This document shows, in pieces, positions 16,047 through 25,019 of a stretch of DNA of 64,000 nucleotides (positions are counted from its first letter, which is position 1; each line of letters opens with the position of its first letter). The stretch comes from an uncultured Clostridia bacterium. Lineage in GTDB: Bacteria; Bacillota; Clostridia; UBA1212; UBA1255. The notes beneath the pieces are model-generated. The model ran no database searches. It was not told where the DNA came from and worked only from the letters and a program-made list of their open reading frames with translations. A program made the translations under genes and the position numbers. The stretch is from assembly GCA_904420095.1 (NCBI GenBank), contig CAJFUB010000031.1, positions 1-64,000 of the forward strand. Direction: 5' to 3'.

Positions 16047-16526
16047 ATGAAACAGAAAACATTATCTGGCTGGCTGAAAGGCATTCTCGTCATTACGGGG
16101 ATTTGCGGGCTTGTCGTATACCTCTGGATTATTCCGGAAATTGCAGACGCACTGCTTCAGCGCGCGCCGGAGTTTGAATCCGCCTTTTTACCCTGGCTGA
16201 TTTTTCTGATTCTTACCGGAATCCCCTGTTATGCCGCGCTGGGAATACTGTGGAAAATCGCGCAAAATATTGGTGCGAACCGATCCTTTTGCATGCAGAA
16301 TGCAAAGCTGTTAAAATACATCTCCGTTCTTGCCGCCGCTGACGCCGGATTTTTCTTTGCCGGGAATATCGTCCTTCTGCTTCTGGACTGGAATCATCCA
16401 GGTATCGTTCTGGTTTCTCTCTGCATCGTTTTTATCGGCGTAGCGCTTTCCGCCGCCGCCGCGCTGCTTTCCTATCTGATTCAAAAAGCGGCCGACCTGC
16501 AGGAGCAAAGCGATCTTACGATATAA
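16047..16526 (+). CDS. DUF2975 family membrane protein
   Basis: 159 residues with four predicted membrane helices (about 10-30, 45-68, 88-110, 120-145). An upstream ATG at 16032 overlaps the GGAGG site, so the ATG at 16047 is preferred. DUF2975 proteins are typically paired with a small Cro/C1-type regulator directly downstream, as here (13-base gap). The pair resembles a membrane partner with its regulator; the physiological role is not established. Confidence 0.85.
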   Translation: MKQKTLSGWLKGILVITGICGLVVYLWIIPEIADALLQRAPEFESAFLPWLIFLILTGIPCYAALGILWKIAQNIGANRSFCMQNAKLLKYISVLAAADAGFFFAGNIVLLLLDWNHPGIVLVSLCIVFIGVALSAAAALLSYLIQKAADLQEQSDLTI

Positions 16527-16539
16527 TGCGGAGGGAATT

Positions 16540-16770
16540 ATGGAGGACCGAATTATTTTTAACATCGATGTGATGCTCGCAAAACGAAAAATGAGCGTAA
16601 CGCGGCTTTCCGAGGAAGTCGGAATCACCATTGCAAATCTTTCCGTGCTGAAAAACGGCAAGGCCAGGGCGCTGAAAATTTCGACGCTCGCCAAGCTCTG
16701 CAAAGCGCTGGACTGCCAGCCCGGCGATCTGCTGGAATATCGGAAAGAGTCGGAGGTGCAAACAGAATGA
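16540..16770 (+). CDS. Cro/C1-type helix-turn-helix regulator
   Basis: 76 residues containing one HTH domain: MLAKRKMSVTRLSEEVGITI, then ANLSVLKNGKARAL as the recognition region, followed by the typical LAKLCKALDCQPGDLLEY. It is the small regulator that accompanies DUF2975 genes and may control its own operon. It overlaps thpR by four bases. Confidence 0.92.
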   Translation: MEDRIIFNIDVMLAKRKMSVTRLSEEVGITIANLSVLKNGKARALKISTLAKLCKALDCQPGDLLEYRKESEVQTE

Positions 16771-17270
16771 GACTGTTTATCGCCGTCCGTTTTACGCCTG
16801 AAATCAAGGAGCTTTTAAAAGCCGCCGCGGTACAGCTGAAGCAGCAAAGCGTTTCCGGGAATTTTACCGATCCCGAAAATTTACATCTCACGCTCGCTTT
16901 TATTGGAGAATCCGATCGTATTTCTCTGCTCAGAGACTGCCTTGACCGATCTGGCCTTCCTCCCTTTTCGATCGCGCTGGAAGGCTTCGGACACTTCGGA
17001 ACTGTGTGGTGGATCGGCATACAAAGGAGCCGGGCCCTGGAGCTTCTGGCAGGAAAGCTCCGCAGCGCCCTCCGGGAAAGCGGCTTTCCCATTGAAGAGC
17101 GGCCCTTCAAGCCGCATATCACGATCGCCAGGAACGTCGTCGCCTCACAAAAAATCCGACTTGCAGTTCCGCCTGCGTCCATGCCGGTCACACGCATTTC
17201 TCTGATGAAATCGGAACGCATCGGCGGTCGCCTGATTTACTCGGAGCTCTACGGAAAGCAGTTAAAATAA
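16767..17270 (+). CDS. thpR: RNA 2',3'-cyclic phosphodiesterase
   Basis: 167 residues of the 2H phosphoesterase superfamily. The two catalytic HxT motifs are HLTLAFIG (about residues 45-52) and HITIARN near residue 115. Relatives hydrolyse 2',3'-cyclic phosphate ends of RNA to 2'-phosphate and were once called LigT. It overlaps the HTH gene by four bases. Its physiological substrate in bacteria is unclear. Confidence 0.93.
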   Translation: MRLFIAVRFTPEIKELLKAAAVQLKQQSVSGNFTDPENLHLTLAFIGESDRISLLRDCLDRSGLPPFSIALEGFGHFGTVWWIGIQRSRALELLAGKLRSALRESGFPIEERPFKPHITIARNVVASQKIRLAVPPASMPVTRISLMKSERIGGRLIYSELYGKQLK

Positions 17271-17329
17271 TCCCGGGAAAATCGATGTATTTACGGCGAT
17301 CGCTCGCCGCGCGCATTGCTTCGTTTTTG

Positions 17330-17366
17330 GGTAAAAAGAAAAACCGCTTCCTTCTCAGGAAGCGGT
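17330..17366 (-). terminator. terminator of the histidine operon
   Basis: A 9-bp stem (17343-17351 with 17358-17366) and, on the minus strand, a T-rich tract directly after it. It lies just past the hisIE stop and also separates the converging thpR gene. Confidence 0.85.
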
Positions 17367-17372
17367 GTGACC

Positions 17373-18029
17373 TCATACCATTTTTTCCTGCTTCACTTTT
17401 TTATCAATGACATGGCGTGACGCCAGCTCTTCACGGACGTCGTCCAAAGAAATCCCCATTTCCGTCATTAGTACCATAATATGGTAGGCCAGATCCGCGA
17501 TTTCGTAAACGGTCTCTCTTCGGTCGCCGGCTTTTCCCGCGATGATCACCTCGGTCGCTTCCTCGCCGACCTTCTTCAGAATCTTATCGATTCCCTTTTC
17601 GAATAGATATGTGGTATAGGAACCTTCTTTTTTATGCAGCTTGCGGCCCTGCAGCAGCCGCATCAGCGCTTCGGCACTGAATTCAGAGAGCGCGTCATTT
17701 TCACAGATCTCCTGATGGAAGCACGATTCCTCTCCCGTATGGCAGGCCGGGCCGTCCTTTTTTACGACGACCTGCAGCGCATCAAGATCGCAGTCCGCCG
17801 TAATTCGCACGATATGCTGACGATTTCCCGACGTTTCGCCCTTGCGCCACAGCTCCTGCCGCGAACGCGACCAGAAACAGGTGATTTCCTCTCGGATACT
17901 GATCTCTAGGCTTTCTCGGTTCATGTAGGCAAGCATCAGCAGCTTTCCCGTCCCGGCCTCTGTAACGACCGCCGGGATCAGGCCGCGATCGTCAAATTTC
18001 AAAGTTTCCAAATCAAATTCACACTTCAT
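17373..18029 (-). CDS. hisIE: bifunctional phosphoribosyl-AMP cyclohydrolase / phosphoribosyl-ATP pyrophosphatase
   Basis: 218 residues. The N-terminal HisI half shows the metal-binding DCDLDAL motif and the zinc cysteines in ACHTGEESC. The C-terminal HisE half is a MazG-like helical domain with KKVGEEATEVIIA and EIADLAYHIMVLM. HisE removes pyrophosphate from PR-ATP and HisI opens the purine ring (steps 2 and 3 of histidine synthesis). It is the last gene of the operon, 20 bases after hisF. Confidence 0.96.
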   Translation of the reverse strand: MKCEFDLETLKFDDRGLIPAVVTEAGTGKLLMLAYMNRESLEISIREEITCFWSRSRQELWRKGETSGNRQHIVRITADCDLDALQVVVKKDGPACHTGEESCFHQEICENDALSEFSAEALMRLLQGRKLHKKEGSYTTYLFEKGIDKILKKVGEEATEVIIAGKAGDRRETVYEIADLAYHIMVLMTEMGISLDDVREELASRHVIDKKVKQEKMV

Positions 18030-18049
18030 CTTCTTCCCATCCTATCCTA

Positions 18050-18811
18050 TTAAGATAACCGTACGTTGACGCCCTCTGCAGAGAGACGCTGCTTCAGATC
18101 GCCAATCGTAATTTCTCCGTAATGAAAAACGGAAGCCGCCAGTCCTGCGTCCACTTTCGGGAGCGAGCGGAAGAGCGTTATGAAATCCTCAATACTTCCC
18201 GCTCCTCCAGATGCGATCACCGGAACCGAAACGGCCTCGCAGACGGCCTGCAGAAGCTCCAGGTCGAAGCCGCCCTTTACGCCGTCCGTGTCCATGCTGT
18301 TGACGACAACTTCTCCGGCTCCCAGGGAAACGCCGCGCCGGATCCAGGCGATCGCCTCCATTCCCGTGTCCTCTCTCCCGCCTTTTGCAAAGACGTGAAA
18401 AGAGCCCTCGACGCGTTTGACGTCTGCCGACAGCACCACACATTGATTTCCGTAGCGCTTTGCCGCCTCTTCTATGAGACTGGGATTCCGGATCGCGCCG
18501 GAATTGACGGAAACCTTATCGGCTCCGCATTTCAGCACACGATCGAAATCCTCGACCGAGCCAATCGCGCCGCCTACGGTAAGCGGAATAAAGATCCGCT
18601 CCGCAACCTTTCTTAAAATATCCGTAAACAGCGCGCGGCCTTCGGCCGAAGCCGTAATATCATAAAAAACCAGCTCATCGGCGCCGCTTTCGCTGTAATA
18701 TTCTGCCAGTTCCACCGGTGAATTCACATCCCGCAGTCCCTCGAAATTAATCCCTTTTACGACGCGTCCGTTTTTCACGTCCAGGCATGGAATAATTCGT
18801 TTTGTAATCAT
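18050..18811 (-). CDS. hisF: imidazole glycerol phosphate synthase, cyclase subunit
   Basis: 253 residues, a (beta/alpha)8 barrel. The catalytic aspartates are in IPCLDVKNGRVV (Asp11) and SADVKR (about Asp130). With HisH it converts PRFAR and ammonia into imidazole glycerol phosphate and AICAR. The start overlaps the hisA stop by four bases. Confidence 0.97.
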   Translation of the reverse strand: MITKRIIPCLDVKNGRVVKGINFEGLRDVNSPVELAEYYSESGADELVFYDITASAEGRALFTDILRKVAERIFIPLTVGGAIGSVEDFDRVLKCGADKVSVNSGAIRNPSLIEEAAKRYGNQCVVLSADVKRVEGSFHVFAKGGREDTGMEAIAWIRRGVSLGAGEVVVNSMDTDGVKGGFDLELLQAVCEAVSVPVIASGGAGSIEDFITLFRSLPKVDAGLAASVFHYGEITIGDLKQRLSAEGVNVRLS

Positions 18812-19533
18812 GGTTTGCCTCCCTCTGCGATTCTCAGCGCTTCCTTCAGGTCGATCGCGCCCGTATACAGCGCTTTTCCAAGGATGGCGCCGTACAGGCC
18901 AAGCTCCGTAAGCGCCTGGACGTCCGAAAGAGAGGAGATCCCCCCGGAGGCTATAATGTTCATATGAAATTCTTTTTGCAGCTCAGCGTATAAGCCGCGG
19001 TTGGTTCCCTGCATCGCGCCGTCTTTACTGATATCGGTACAGATCACCGTCTGTACGCCGGCCGTTTCCATGGTGTGACAAAATGCGCGGAAATCGGTAT
19101 CCGAGAGCTCCGTCCAGCCGTTCACCGCAACCTTGCCATCACGAACATCCACACCGACGGCCACCGCTTCCCCATATGCGTTCACAGCCGCCTCCAGAAA
19201 AGCCGGATCCCGCAGCGCTGCCGTTCCCAATATCACACGGGCCACGCCGGCCTCCAGACAGCTTTGAAGAACCTCCATAGAGCGGATTCCGCCGCCAAGC
19301 TGAACGCGGAGTCCACTGACGCTGGTTATTTTTGCAACGGAATTCAAATTCACAGGAATCCCCGTCTTTGCTCCCTCCAAATCTACAACATGAAGAAACC
19401 CGGCTCCAGCAGCCGCAAATTTTGCCGCAACGTCTTCCGGACTGTCAGAATATTCCGTCATTTGATTGTAATCGCCGCGCAGCAGGCGTACCGCGCAGCC
19501 ATGATGCAGATCGATCGCAGGAAAAATGATCAT
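18808..19533 (-). CDS. hisA: ProFAR isomerase
   Basis: 241 residues, a barrel related to HisF. It has the N-terminal catalytic Asp in PAIDLHHG and the second acidic site in DISKDGAMQG. It catalyses the Amadori rearrangement of ProFAR to PRFAR. It lies between hisH (14-base gap) and hisF (overlap). Confidence 0.97.
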   Translation of the reverse strand: MIIFPAIDLHHGCAVRLLRGDYNQMTEYSDSPEDVAAKFAAAGAGFLHVVDLEGAKTGIPVNLNSVAKITSVSGLRVQLGGGIRSMEVLQSCLEAGVARVILGTAALRDPAFLEAAVNAYGEAVAVGVDVRDGKVAVNGWTELSDTDFRAFCHTMETAGVQTVICTDISKDGAMQGTNRGLYAELQKEFHMNIIASGGISSLSDVQALTELGLYGAILGKALYTGAIDLKEALRIAEGGKP

Positions 19534-19547
19534 CTCTTGTTCCCTCC

Positions 19548-20165
19548 TTAAAGCTCGCAGAATGCTCTTAAAATTTGCAGGCCTGTCCGGCCGCTTTTTT
19601 CCGGATGGAACTGTGTTCCGTATACCGTTTCATTCTCCACAGAGGCCGTAAGCGGGGCGCCGTATTCCGTATAAGCCGTAACATACGGTTCACAGTCCGC
19701 AGCGTAGTAGGAATGCACAAAATAAACGTGCTCCCCCGGTTCAACAAACCGGTATAATTTGCTTTTCGGTCTCTCCTCCGGAAATTGCAGCGCATTCCAT
19801 CCGATATGCGGAATCTTCAAATCCGAAGGAATCACAGAAGAGATCGGCTTCACGGCTCCGGGGATCAGATCCAAGCCCTCATATTCCCCGTACTCATAGC
19901 TTTTTGTAAAAAGCATCTGCATCCCCAGGCAAATTCCGAGCAGCGGCTTTCCCTTAGCCGTTTCCCGGATCACGGCGTCATGCAGTCCTGTAAGCCGAAG
20001 CGCACGCGCCGCATCGCAAAACGCGCCGACACCGGGAAGGATCAGCTTCTGCGCATTTGCAAGAACGCGCCGGTCCCCTGTCACAACGGCATCCTGACCG
20101 AGATAGGAAAGCGAAGAAAAAAGCGAAAAAAGATTTCCCACGCCATAATCAACAATTGCGATCAT
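19548..20165 (-). CDS. hisH: imidazole glycerol phosphate synthase, glutaminase subunit
   Basis: 205 residues of the class I glutamine amidotransferase family. The nucleophile Cys is in GICLGMQ, and the His and Glu of the triad in QFHPEKSG. It supplies ammonia to HisF. The gene abuts hisB with no gap. Confidence 0.97.
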   Translation of the reverse strand: MIAIVDYGVGNLFSLFSSLSYLGQDAVVTGDRRVLANAQKLILPGVGAFCDAARALRLTGLHDAVIRETAKGKPLLGICLGMQMLFTKSYEYGEYEGLDLIPGAVKPISSVIPSDLKIPHIGWNALQFPEERPKSKLYRFVEPGEHVYFVHSYYAADCEPYVTAYTEYGAPLTASVENETVYGTQFHPEKSGRTGLQILRAFCEL

Positions 20166-20762
20166 TTACAGAACCCCCTTTGTAGACGGGATCCCGTCCG
20201 GATTCGCCGGATCCGTAGCCAGCGCCTCGCGCAGCGTTCTGGCAAGCGCTTTAAACACACATTCCAAAATATGGTGGCCGTTCACCCCTGTAATCTGCCG
20301 GACATGCAGAGTAATCGGAAAATTCCGGACAAACGCCAGCAGAAACTCCCGCGCCAGCTCCGTATCAAACGCCCCGATTTTCTCGGGAAGCTCCGAAAGC
20401 TCATACGTAAGATGGCTTCTTCCGGAAAGATCCACCGCACACAAAATCAACGCCTCGTCCATCGGCAGAATGACGTGCGCGTAGCGTTTCACTCCCCGAA
20501 ATTCGCCCGCCGCATCGGCAAACGCCTTCCCAAGACAAATGCCGATGTCTTCCACCGTGTGGTGAAAGTCTACCTCCGTATCGCCCATGCAGGAAATCTT
20601 AAGGTCGAAATTTCCATGCTTTGCAAATAACGTCAGCATATGGTTCAGAAAGCCGCAGTCCGTTCGGATATCGGACGTGCCGTTTCCGTCTATGCGCAGT
20701 TCCAGTTCAATCTGCGTTTCCGCAGTATTCCGGTTCATTTTTGCTTCCCGCAGCTCTTTCAT
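20166..20762 (-). CDS. hisB: imidazoleglycerol-phosphate dehydratase
   Basis: 198 residues, a monofunctional dehydratase without the histidinol-phosphatase domain of enteric HisB. The metal-binding motifs are FHHTVED and NGHHILE. The open frame runs further upstream, but the ATG at 20762 overlaps the hisC stop (ATGA), the junction seen elsewhere in this operon; a second Met eight codons later is an alternative. Confidence 0.96.
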   Translation of the reverse strand: MKELREAKMNRNTAETQIELELRIDGNGTSDIRTDCGFLNHMLTLFAKHGNFDLKISCMGDTEVDFHHTVEDIGICLGKAFADAAGEFRGVKRYAHVILPMDEALILCAVDLSGRSHLTYELSELPEKIGAFDTELAREFLLAFVRNFPITLHVRQITGVNGHHILECVFKALARTLREALATDPANPDGIPSTKGVL

Positions 20763-21838
20763 CTCGTTCCTCCCGTTTTCTCTGAAAGAATCTTCCGCAG
20801 CGCAGCGAAAAGCGCCTCCATCTGCGCTTCCGTCCCCACGGTGATCCTGATAAATTCTTTGATGCGGTCTTTTGTAAAATGGCGCACAAGAATCCCGTTT
20901 TCTTTTAATTCCCGGTACAGCGTTTCGCCGGAAGCGGCGGGATGCTTTACAAACAGGAAATTGCTTTTTGAATCCGTGCAGAAAAAGCCCTGCCGTTTCA
21001 GCTCCTGCTTTGCCCGCTCTCGGATTTCCGCAATTTTGGCGCAATTGGCATCGTAATACGCCTGATCTCGAATTGCCGCCGTTCCGGCCCGCAGCGTCAG
21101 CCGGTTGATGCTGTACGGATTTGTAGAATATTTCATCCGGTTCAGATCGGCAATCAATGCTTCGTCCGCAATTGCAAAGCCGAGACGCGCGCCTGCCAGA
21201 GAGCGGGACTTTGAATAAGTCATCACCGTAATCAGGTTTTCGTACCGTCCCGTCAGCCGGACAGAGCTTTCCCCGCCGAAATCCACATAGGCCTCGTCGA
21301 TCAAAACGATATGATCCGGATTCGTTCTGCAGATTTCCTCAACCTCCTTCAAAGAAATCGTAAGGCCCGTAGGCGCATTCGGATTTGCCAGAACAATATT
21401 CTTCTGAAGGCCGTAATAATCCGACGCACGCACAGCAAGCTCCTCTGTCAGCGGAATTTCCCGGTACGCCGCGCCATAAAACTCCGCGTAGACCTTATAA
21501 AAACCATACGTAATATCTGGAAAAACAACCTCTGTGTCGCCGCCGCAGAACGCCATAAAAGAAAACGAAAGAATATCGTCTGAGCCGTTTGACACAAAAA
21601 CGTTTTCCGGCCGGACTCCATACTGCGCAGCGAGCGCGCTGCGCAGCTCGCCGCACTCCGGATCGGGATATAAGTTCAGACGCGCTGCCGCATCCCTGCT
21701 CAGCGCATCCAAAACGCCGTCCGACGGCGGAAAAGGAGATTCGTTCGTATTCAATTTAATATACGCCTTATCCTGGGGCTGCTCGCCCGGCTCGTAGGCC
21801 GCAAGGCCGCGATATTTTTTGTTCAGAAATCTGCTCAT
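20759..21838 (-). CDS. hisC: histidinol-phosphate aminotransferase
   Basis: 359 residues, a fold-type I PLP enzyme. The PLP lysine is in TYSKSRSLAGARLG, and ANPNAPTG, the conserved Asn-Pro region, is present. It transaminates imidazole-acetol phosphate with glutamate. It overlaps both hisD and hisB by four bases. Confidence 0.96.
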   Translation of the reverse strand: MSRFLNKKYRGLAAYEPGEQPQDKAYIKLNTNESPFPPSDGVLDALSRDAAARLNLYPDPECGELRSALAAQYGVRPENVFVSNGSDDILSFSFMAFCGGDTEVVFPDITYGFYKVYAEFYGAAYREIPLTEELAVRASDYYGLQKNIVLANPNAPTGLTISLKEVEEICRTNPDHIVLIDEAYVDFGGESSVRLTGRYENLITVMTYSKSRSLAGARLGFAIADEALIADLNRMKYSTNPYSINRLTLRAGTAAIRDQAYYDANCAKIAEIRERAKQELKRQGFFCTDSKSNFLFVKHPAASGETLYRELKENGILVRHFTKDRIKEFIRITVGTEAQMEALFAALRKILSEKTGGTR

Positions 21839-23142
21839 GAATCCGTTTCCCCCTTCCCTTGCCGGTTATAAGCGCAGCGCATGCTGACGGAACGCCCATG
21901 CGCCTGGAGTCCCTCTGCCTCCGCAATCGTTACGATATCCGGGCATGCTTTTTTCAGCGCGTCTGCCGTGTAATAAGTAAAAGCAGACTTTTTTACAAAA
22001 TCCTCTACGGAAAGAGGACTGGAGAAGCGCGCCGTGCCTCCCGTCGGCAGCGTGTGATTCGGCCCTGCATAATAGTCCCCGACTGCTTCGGGGCAATGCC
22101 TTCCCAGGAATACAGAACCGGCGTTCCGCACCAGGCTCAGCGATCCGAAGGGATCGTCTATACAGAGCTCCAGATGCTCCGGAGCAATTTCGTTTGCCGC
22201 CGCAATCGCCGTACGGATCGAAGAGGTTACAATGATTTTTCCGTTCCGATCGATCGAAGCGCGCGCAATCTCCCGACGCGGCAGCGACGGGATCAGCCGT
22301 TCCAGGGCGTCGGCGACTCGGAGCGCAAAGGCCTCGCTGTCCGTTACCAGCACCGCCGCCGCCATTTTATCGTGCTCCGCCTGCGACAGGAGATCCATTG
22401 CCGTGATCTCCGGATCGTTTTTATCGTCCGCAACGATCAAAATTTCACTCGGTCCCGCAATCATATCCGTGTCCGCCAGCCCTTGAATCTGCCGTTTCGC
22501 TTCCGCGACATAAGCGTTTCCGGGGCCTACGATCTTATCCGCGCGCGGGATCGACTGGGTACCGTAAGCCAGCGCGCCGATCGCCTGGGCGCCGCCCGCC
22601 TTAATAATGCAGTCCGCGCCGGCAACAAAAGCCGCGGCCAGGATCTCCGGCGGTACGTTTCCGTCCCGGTCCGGCGGCGTTGTAATCAGGAGCTTTTCCA
22701 CTCCCGCAATTTTTGCGGGAATACAATTCATCAAAACCGTCGAGGGATACCGCGCCGTACCGCCCGGAACGTAAATTCCAACTGTTTTCAAGGGAATGAC
22801 GCGCTGTCCGGTGACGATTCCCTCCGTCTCGAGAACGGTATAGCCGTTCTGCTTTTGTTTTTCGTGAAATCGATAAATATTTTCCGCTGCGCGCTTCAGT
22901 GCGTCAAGAAGCTCCGGCGCCGCGGCCGCCGCCCCTTTTGCGATCTCATCGGCGCCTGCCGTAAGCGGCCCCGTAAGCTCCGCGTGGTCAAACAGCTTCG
23001 TATAGTATTTTACGGCCTCATCCCCGCGCTCTTTCACGTCGCTTAAGATAGACCGAACGGCGTTTCCGATTTCTTCCCGTTCCGCAGGCTCCGGCAGGAT
23101 CTCCTCTCTCCGGAAGGAATCCGTTTTTATGATCTGTATCAT
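21835..23142 (-). CDS. hisD: histidinol dehydrogenase
   Basis: 435 residues. The family region KIVGPGNAYVAEAKRQ is followed by GPSEILIVAD, SQAEHD with the zinc ligands Gln and His, and EIAPEHLE. It oxidises histidinol to histidine in two NAD-dependent steps. The start lies four bases after the hisG stop. Confidence 0.97.
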   Translation of the reverse strand: MIQIIKTDSFRREEILPEPAEREEIGNAVRSILSDVKERGDEAVKYYTKLFDHAELTGPLTAGADEIAKGAAAAAPELLDALKRAAENIYRFHEKQKQNGYTVLETEGIVTGQRVIPLKTVGIYVPGGTARYPSTVLMNCIPAKIAGVEKLLITTPPDRDGNVPPEILAAAFVAGADCIIKAGGAQAIGALAYGTQSIPRADKIVGPGNAYVAEAKRQIQGLADTDMIAGPSEILIVADDKNDPEITAMDLLSQAEHDKMAAAVLVTDSEAFALRVADALERLIPSLPRREIARASIDRNGKIIVTSSIRTAIAAANEIAPEHLELCIDDPFGSLSLVRNAGSVFLGRHCPEAVGDYYAGPNHTLPTGGTARFSSPLSVEDFVKKSAFTYYTADALKKACPDIVTIAEAEGLQAHGRSVSMRCAYNRQGKGETDS

Positions 23143-23146
23143 ATTG

Positions 23147-23761
23147 CTACTCCTCCTTCACCCTTGTACAAAGCGCATGAATCTCGTCATATTTGAATTT
23201 ATAGCTCGTTTTCCCGGCAATCAGGCGCGCGCTGATGGAAACGATTTCCTCGATCGGTTCCAAGTCGTTTTCAAGCAGCGTAGTCCCCGTTTCTACAATA
23301 TCTACGATCACATCGGATAGATTCAGAATCGGAGCCAGCTCAATCGAGCCGTTCAGCCTGATAATATCGATCTCCCGGCTTTGCCTTCCGTAAAAATCCC
23401 GCGCGATATTTGGGAATTTCGTCGCTACGCGCAGCGTCCGCTCCGGATTGTCCTCAAAGTCCTTTTTTGCCGCCACGCACATGCGGCATTTTCCGATGCC
23501 CAGATCCTTCAGCTCATAAACCTCAGGCTCATATTCCAGCAGGATATCCTTTCCTGCGACACCGATATCCGCCGCGCCTCGTTCTACGTAAATTGCGACA
23601 TCCGACGGCTTTACCCAGAAGTAGCGCACGCCGGCACTCTCGTTTTCGAAGATCAGCTTCCGGTTATTTTCGCGGATGGATGGGCAGCCGTATCCGATCT
23701 TTTCAAAAATTCCGTACGCCTTTTCGCCCAGTCTGCCCTTCGGCAGCGCAATATCAATCAT
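23147..23761 (-). CDS. hisG: ATP phosphoribosyltransferase catalytic subunit, short form
   Basis: 204 residues starting MIDIALPKGRLG, without the C-terminal ACT-like regulatory domain of long HisG. Such short forms need HisZ for activity and feedback control, and hisZ is directly upstream with a four-base overlap. It joins ATP and PRPP, the first committed step. The PRPP loop region is DVIVDIVETGTTL. Confidence 0.96.
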   Translation of the reverse strand: MIDIALPKGRLGEKAYGIFEKIGYGCPSIRENNRKLIFENESAGVRYFWVKPSDVAIYVERGAADIGVAGKDILLEYEPEVYELKDLGIGKCRMCVAAKKDFEDNPERTLRVATKFPNIARDFYGRQSREIDIIRLNGSIELAPILNLSDVIVDIVETGTTLLENDLEPIEEIVSISARLIAGKTSYKFKYDEIHALCTRVKEE

Positions 23762-24873
23762 AACTCCTCGAGCCTCCCTCCGCGCATTTCGTAGTTCCGG
23801 ACGCATTTCAAATTTCTGCCGCCGCCCTTTCTGCGGACCGTCGTACTGATGCCCTGTCCCGCAAGCCTTTTTACCGTTTCTGCAAGCGCGCCTAAATCCG
23901 TCTCGCTATCATAGTAAATCGCTGCGTCCGCATCCGCAGTTCTCGGCGATGCGGCATACTGCCACAGAAGCCCCAGATATACGGCAAAGCCAATCGCGCC
24001 GGAATTTTTTCCGAAACGTTCCAGAAGCTTATCGTAGCGTCCTCCGGAAAGCACGTTGATCGGCACTCCCTCCACAAAGCCCTGAAACACAAACGCGTTA
24101 TAATAATTCATATCATTTATAACGGAAAAATCGAGCCGCATGCGGCTTCCGTTCCCGTTGACCTTTAAAATATCATAGACCGCTTCCAGTTCACAGATCG
24201 CCGCCTCGGTTTCCGCATTTACGCTGATTTCTTTAAGCTGCGGAAGCACGGCGTCAAACGGTCCCCATAAAGAAGCCGTACGGCATAATTTTGCTGCGAT
24301 GCTGTCGTCTGTTCCCGCTTCCCGGCAAATCCGCATCAGATCATGAGGGTTCTTTTCCTTAAGATGCTTCATCATCTTTGCCCGCTGTGAAAAATCCAGT
24401 CCTGCGGCGGACAGCAGACCGTTGACAAAGCCCATATGGGAAATATCGATAAAATAGCGATCTGTAAGCCTTCCAAGGCTTTCTGCAGCAAGACCGAGCA
24501 CCTCCGCAGTTTCGTACACGCCCACTTCTCCGATACATTCAAGTCCCATTTGCAGGATTTCACGTACTTCGCGCGTATTTTTCAGCGTTCTGTAAACGTT
24601 TTCATGGTAAAATACCTTTTCCGTGCCGTCGGACGGCTTTACGCTTTTGATGATGGAAAGCGTAACGTCAGGCTTCAGCGCCATCAGCTTTCCGTTAAAA
24701 TCACTGAACGTAATGATATCATCGCTCACAAGGAAATTTTTGTTTTCCACATATAGATCATATTCCTCGAACTTGCGCATTTTAAACGGCCGGTATCCGT
24801 ATGTTCGGTACAGCTCCTTCAGTACGATCACCGCTTCGTCTTCGTCTTTCACCTTCAATTTCGGATAATCCAC
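23758..24873 (-). CDS. hisZ: ATP phosphoribosyltransferase regulatory subunit
   Basis: 371 residues resembling a histidyl-tRNA synthetase catalytic core without the anticodon domain. It contains class II motif-like segments (FYHENVYRTL, GGRYDKL near residue 280). It activates short HisG and carries the histidine feedback site. It is first in the operon, about 30 bases after the predicted -10 box. Confidence 0.94.
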   Translation of the reverse strand: MDYPKLKVKDEDEAVIVLKELYRTYGYRPFKMRKFEEYDLYVENKNFLVSDDIITFSDFNGKLMALKPDVTLSIIKSVKPSDGTEKVFYHENVYRTLKNTREVREILQMGLECIGEVGVYETAEVLGLAAESLGRLTDRYFIDISHMGFVNGLLSAAGLDFSQRAKMMKHLKEKNPHDLMRICREAGTDDSIAAKLCRTASLWGPFDAVLPQLKEISVNAETEAAICELEAVYDILKVNGNGSRMRLDFSVINDMNYYNAFVFQGFVEGVPINVLSGGRYDKLLERFGKNSGAIGFAVYLGLLWQYAASPRTADADAAIYYDSETDLGALAETVKRLAGQGISTTVRRKGGGRNLKCVRNYEMRGGRLEEL

Positions 24874-24905
24874 AACACACCGTCCTTTCTTACGTTGTTC
24901 AATGT

Positions 24906-24948
24906 ATTATACAACGCTTTAGCATATTAGTCAACTAAATTGCTAAAG
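24906..24948 (-). promoter_or_regulatory. his operon promoter overlapped by a large dyad operator
   Basis: On the minus strand TTGACT (24929-24934) and TATAAT (24906-24911) are 17 bases apart. Centred on the -35 box is a symmetric element: outer arms CTTTAGCA (24917-24924) and TGCTAAAG (24941-24948), with the inner palindrome TTAGTCAACTAA (24927-24938). The inner core resembles the TrpR operator CTAGTTAACTAG, so a TrpR-family repressor (HisR/YerC type) is a reasonable guess. No T-box was seen. Confidence 0.8.
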
Positions 24949-24963
24949 TATTTTTATAAAAGC

Positions 24964-25002
24964 AAAAAAAATTCCGGCTCCGGATAAACTCCGGACCGGA
25001 AT
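24964..25002 (-). terminator. terminator of the surface-protein gene
   Basis: Stem arms 24971-24983 and 24991-25002 (ATTCCGG with CCGGAAT at the base) and, on the minus strand, a run of eight T. It lies 17 bases past the gene at 25020 and just before the his promoter. Confidence 0.9.
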
Positions 25003-25019
25003 CAAGCGGTATAGAAAAC

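Noticed and set aside
21859-23046. 395-residue plus-strand frame opposite hisD
   Set aside because: Arg-rich shadow of the hisD codons; hisD motifs are complete on the minus strand.
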